In this document: positions 63,079-64,000 of the stretch, piece by piece
How positions within the stretch are numbered: position 1 is the first letter of the stretch
How the letters are laid out: each line of letters starts with the position of its first letter
NCBI RefSeq assembly: GCF_031679605.1
Contig: NZ_CP117522.1
Span: forward strand, 6,014,001-6,078,000
Reading direction: 5' to 3'
DNA: 64,000 bases
Source of the DNA: Streptomyces luomodiensis
GTDB taxonomy: Bacteria; Actinomycetota; Actinomycetes; Streptomycetales; Streptomycetaceae
Translations under genes and position numbers: made by a program
The notes under the pieces: model-generated
The model's database searches: none
The model's input: only the letters and a program-made list of their open reading frames with translations
What the model was told of the DNA's origin: nothing

Positions 63079-63685
63079 CGGGCCATCGTAGGGAAGGGGT
63101 CTGTGAGTGTGGCGGGGAAAGGCGGCGAACCGGGGATTCGTGCCGGGGGTGGCGCTGCCGGGGGTGCCGTGCTTGGGGTGGCGGTGCCGGGGGTGCCGTG
63201 CTTGGGGTGGCGGTGCCGGGGGTGCCGTGCTTGGGGTGGCGGTGCCGGGGGTGCCGTGCTTGGGGTGGCGGTGCCGGGGTGCTGTGCCTGGGGGCGCGTG
63301 CCGGGGCCGCCGGTGGCGGGGGAGCCGTGCAGGCGGCGGCCCTCCGCCGGGGGAGCCGTGCAGGCGGCGGCCCTGCGCCGGGGGAGCCGTGCCCGGGGCG
63401 TGCCTAGGGGCGCCGTGCAGGGGGAGCCGTACCCAGGGCGGCCCTGCCGGGCGGCGACGGTGCCGGGGGCCGTGCTTAGGGGCGCTGTGCCTGGGGTGGC
63501 CGTGCGGGCGGTGCCGTGCACGCGGCGGCCGTCCCCGGGGCGACGGTGCCGGGGTGGCCGTGCCCGGGGCGGCCGTGCGGGGGTGCCGTGTCGGGGGCGA
63601 CCGTATCCGCCGCGCCGGTGGCGGGGATTCGTGCCCAGGGCGGTGGCTGCGGGGTCGGTCTCGGTCGGCTGCGAGGATGGTGGGC
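63079..63685. repeat. Tandem repeats between pmt and rsmI
   Basis: A 29-bp unit beginning GTGCCGTGCTTGGGGTGGCG is repeated four times without gaps at 63164-63279 and nearly identical; a second 31-bp unit around GGGGAGCCGTGCAGGCGGCG follows at about 63319-63390, then diverged copies to about 63640. No gene with credible codon use is found; low-complexity frames here are artefacts. The promoters of both genes must lie inside or beside the array. Confidence 0.85.
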
Positions 63686-64000
63686 GTGACTGGAACGCTC
63701 GTACTGGCAGGGACCCCCATCGGCGACCCGGCGGACGCGCCCCCGAGGCTGGCCGCCGAGCTCATGGCCGCCGATGTGGTCGCCGCCGAGGACACCCGGC
63801 GGCTGCGCCGCCTGACCCAGGCGCTGGACGTGCGTCCGGCCGGCCGGGTGGTGTCCTATTTCGAGGGCAACGAGTCGGCCCGTACGCCCGAGCTGGTCGA
63901 GGCGCTGGCCCAGGGCTCCCGGGTGCTGCTGGTCACCGACGCGGGCATGCCGTCGGTCTCCGACCCCGGCTACCGCCTGGTCGCCGCCGCCGTGGAGCGC
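63686..64000 (+). CDS. rsmI: 16S rRNA (cytidine(1402)-2'-O)-methyltransferase, partial
   Basis: The first 105 residues of RsmI, cut by the window end. TGTLVLAGTPIGDPADAPP and VVAAEDTRRLRRL, then YFEGNESARTPELVEALA and LVTDAGMPSVSDPGYRLV, are the tetrapyrrole-methylase-fold SAM and substrate motifs. It methylates C1402 in the ribosomal decoding centre. GTG 63686 is the usual start by homology; in-frame ATG 63677 and GTG 63680 are alternatives. Confidence 0.9.
   Translation, partial: MTGTLVLAGTPIGDPADAPPRLAAELMAADVVAAEDTRRLRRLTQALDVRPAGRVVSYFEGNESARTPELVEALAQGSRVLLVTDAGMPSVSDPGYRLVAAAVER

Noticed and set aside
63164..63279. Regular repeats considered as a CRISPR array
   Set aside because: The 29-bp copies are directly adjacent with no spacers and no cas genes are present.

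Overview
The window is high-GC actinobacterial chromosome, almost certainly Streptomyces. It has dense high-GC3 coding on both strands, many GTG starts, an HrdD-type sigma factor, FruA/FruK, a tricorn protease, a Glp/GlpR pair and a protein O-mannosyltransferase. From memory, gene order between hrdD and pmt resembles the SCO3202-SCO3154 stretch of S. coelicolor in reverse numbering, so most of it is conserved core. All names rest on reading the protein sequence; no database search was run.

Layout. 0-5.9 kb: a TetR/MFS drug-efflux pair with two copies of an operator-like inverted repeat, a MarR/DODA-type dioxygenase divergent pair, a questin-oxidase-like protein and a small membrane protein. 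6.1-7.3 kb: hrdD behind an exact sigma-R-type promoter. 7.4-12.4 kb: an SDR, then the fructose operon (DeoR regulator, fruK, fruA) ending in a strong hairpin. 12.6-19.3 kb: P1-family peptidase, a stand-alone N-terminal piece of an AMP-binding enzyme, mscL, a SAF/CpaB-like protein, MTA phosphorylase, an FmdB zinc ribbon behind a CIRCE-like element, and a cation/proton antiporter. 19.5-28.6 kb: penicillin acylase, 5-formyl-THF cyclo-ligase, then galU-glp(moeA)-moaC-mog-GNAT-glpR, linking sugar nucleotides, molybdenum cofactor and (by the Glp/GlpR precedent) cell division, closed by tRNA-Ala(CGC).

28.6-32.9 kb is accessory: just after the tRNA lie gene fragments, a TetR/DUF998 pair, an SGNH hydrolase, a frameshifted gene and the frameshifted C-terminal end of a tyrosine recombinase, the signature of a decayed integrated element. 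32.9-48.9 kb: a beta-solenoid membrane protein, a secreted trypsin-like lipoprotein, GNAT, exonuclease III, a MerR-controlled Baeyer-Villiger monooxygenase/hydrolase/SDR operon, a tricorn protease and a TetR/MMPL exporter pair. 49-51.7 kb: an ECF metal transporter (CbiM-PDGLE, CbiQ, CbiO) with a Nur-like box that argues for nickel.

51.8-64 kb: serine hydrolase, SDR, and the most unusual locus: EACC1 overlapping by 4 bp a 942-residue protein that joins a caspase-like protease, a proline-rich linker, one membrane span and an oligopeptide-binding (SBP_bac_5) domain. By topology the protease is cytoplasmic and the peptide-binding part is outside, so it looks like a one-polypeptide peptide-sensing effector. 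EamA exporter, YbaK deacylase, cupin, a penicillin-binding lipoprotein and Pmt follow. A 29-bp tandem repeat array separates Pmt from rsmI, which is cut by the window end.
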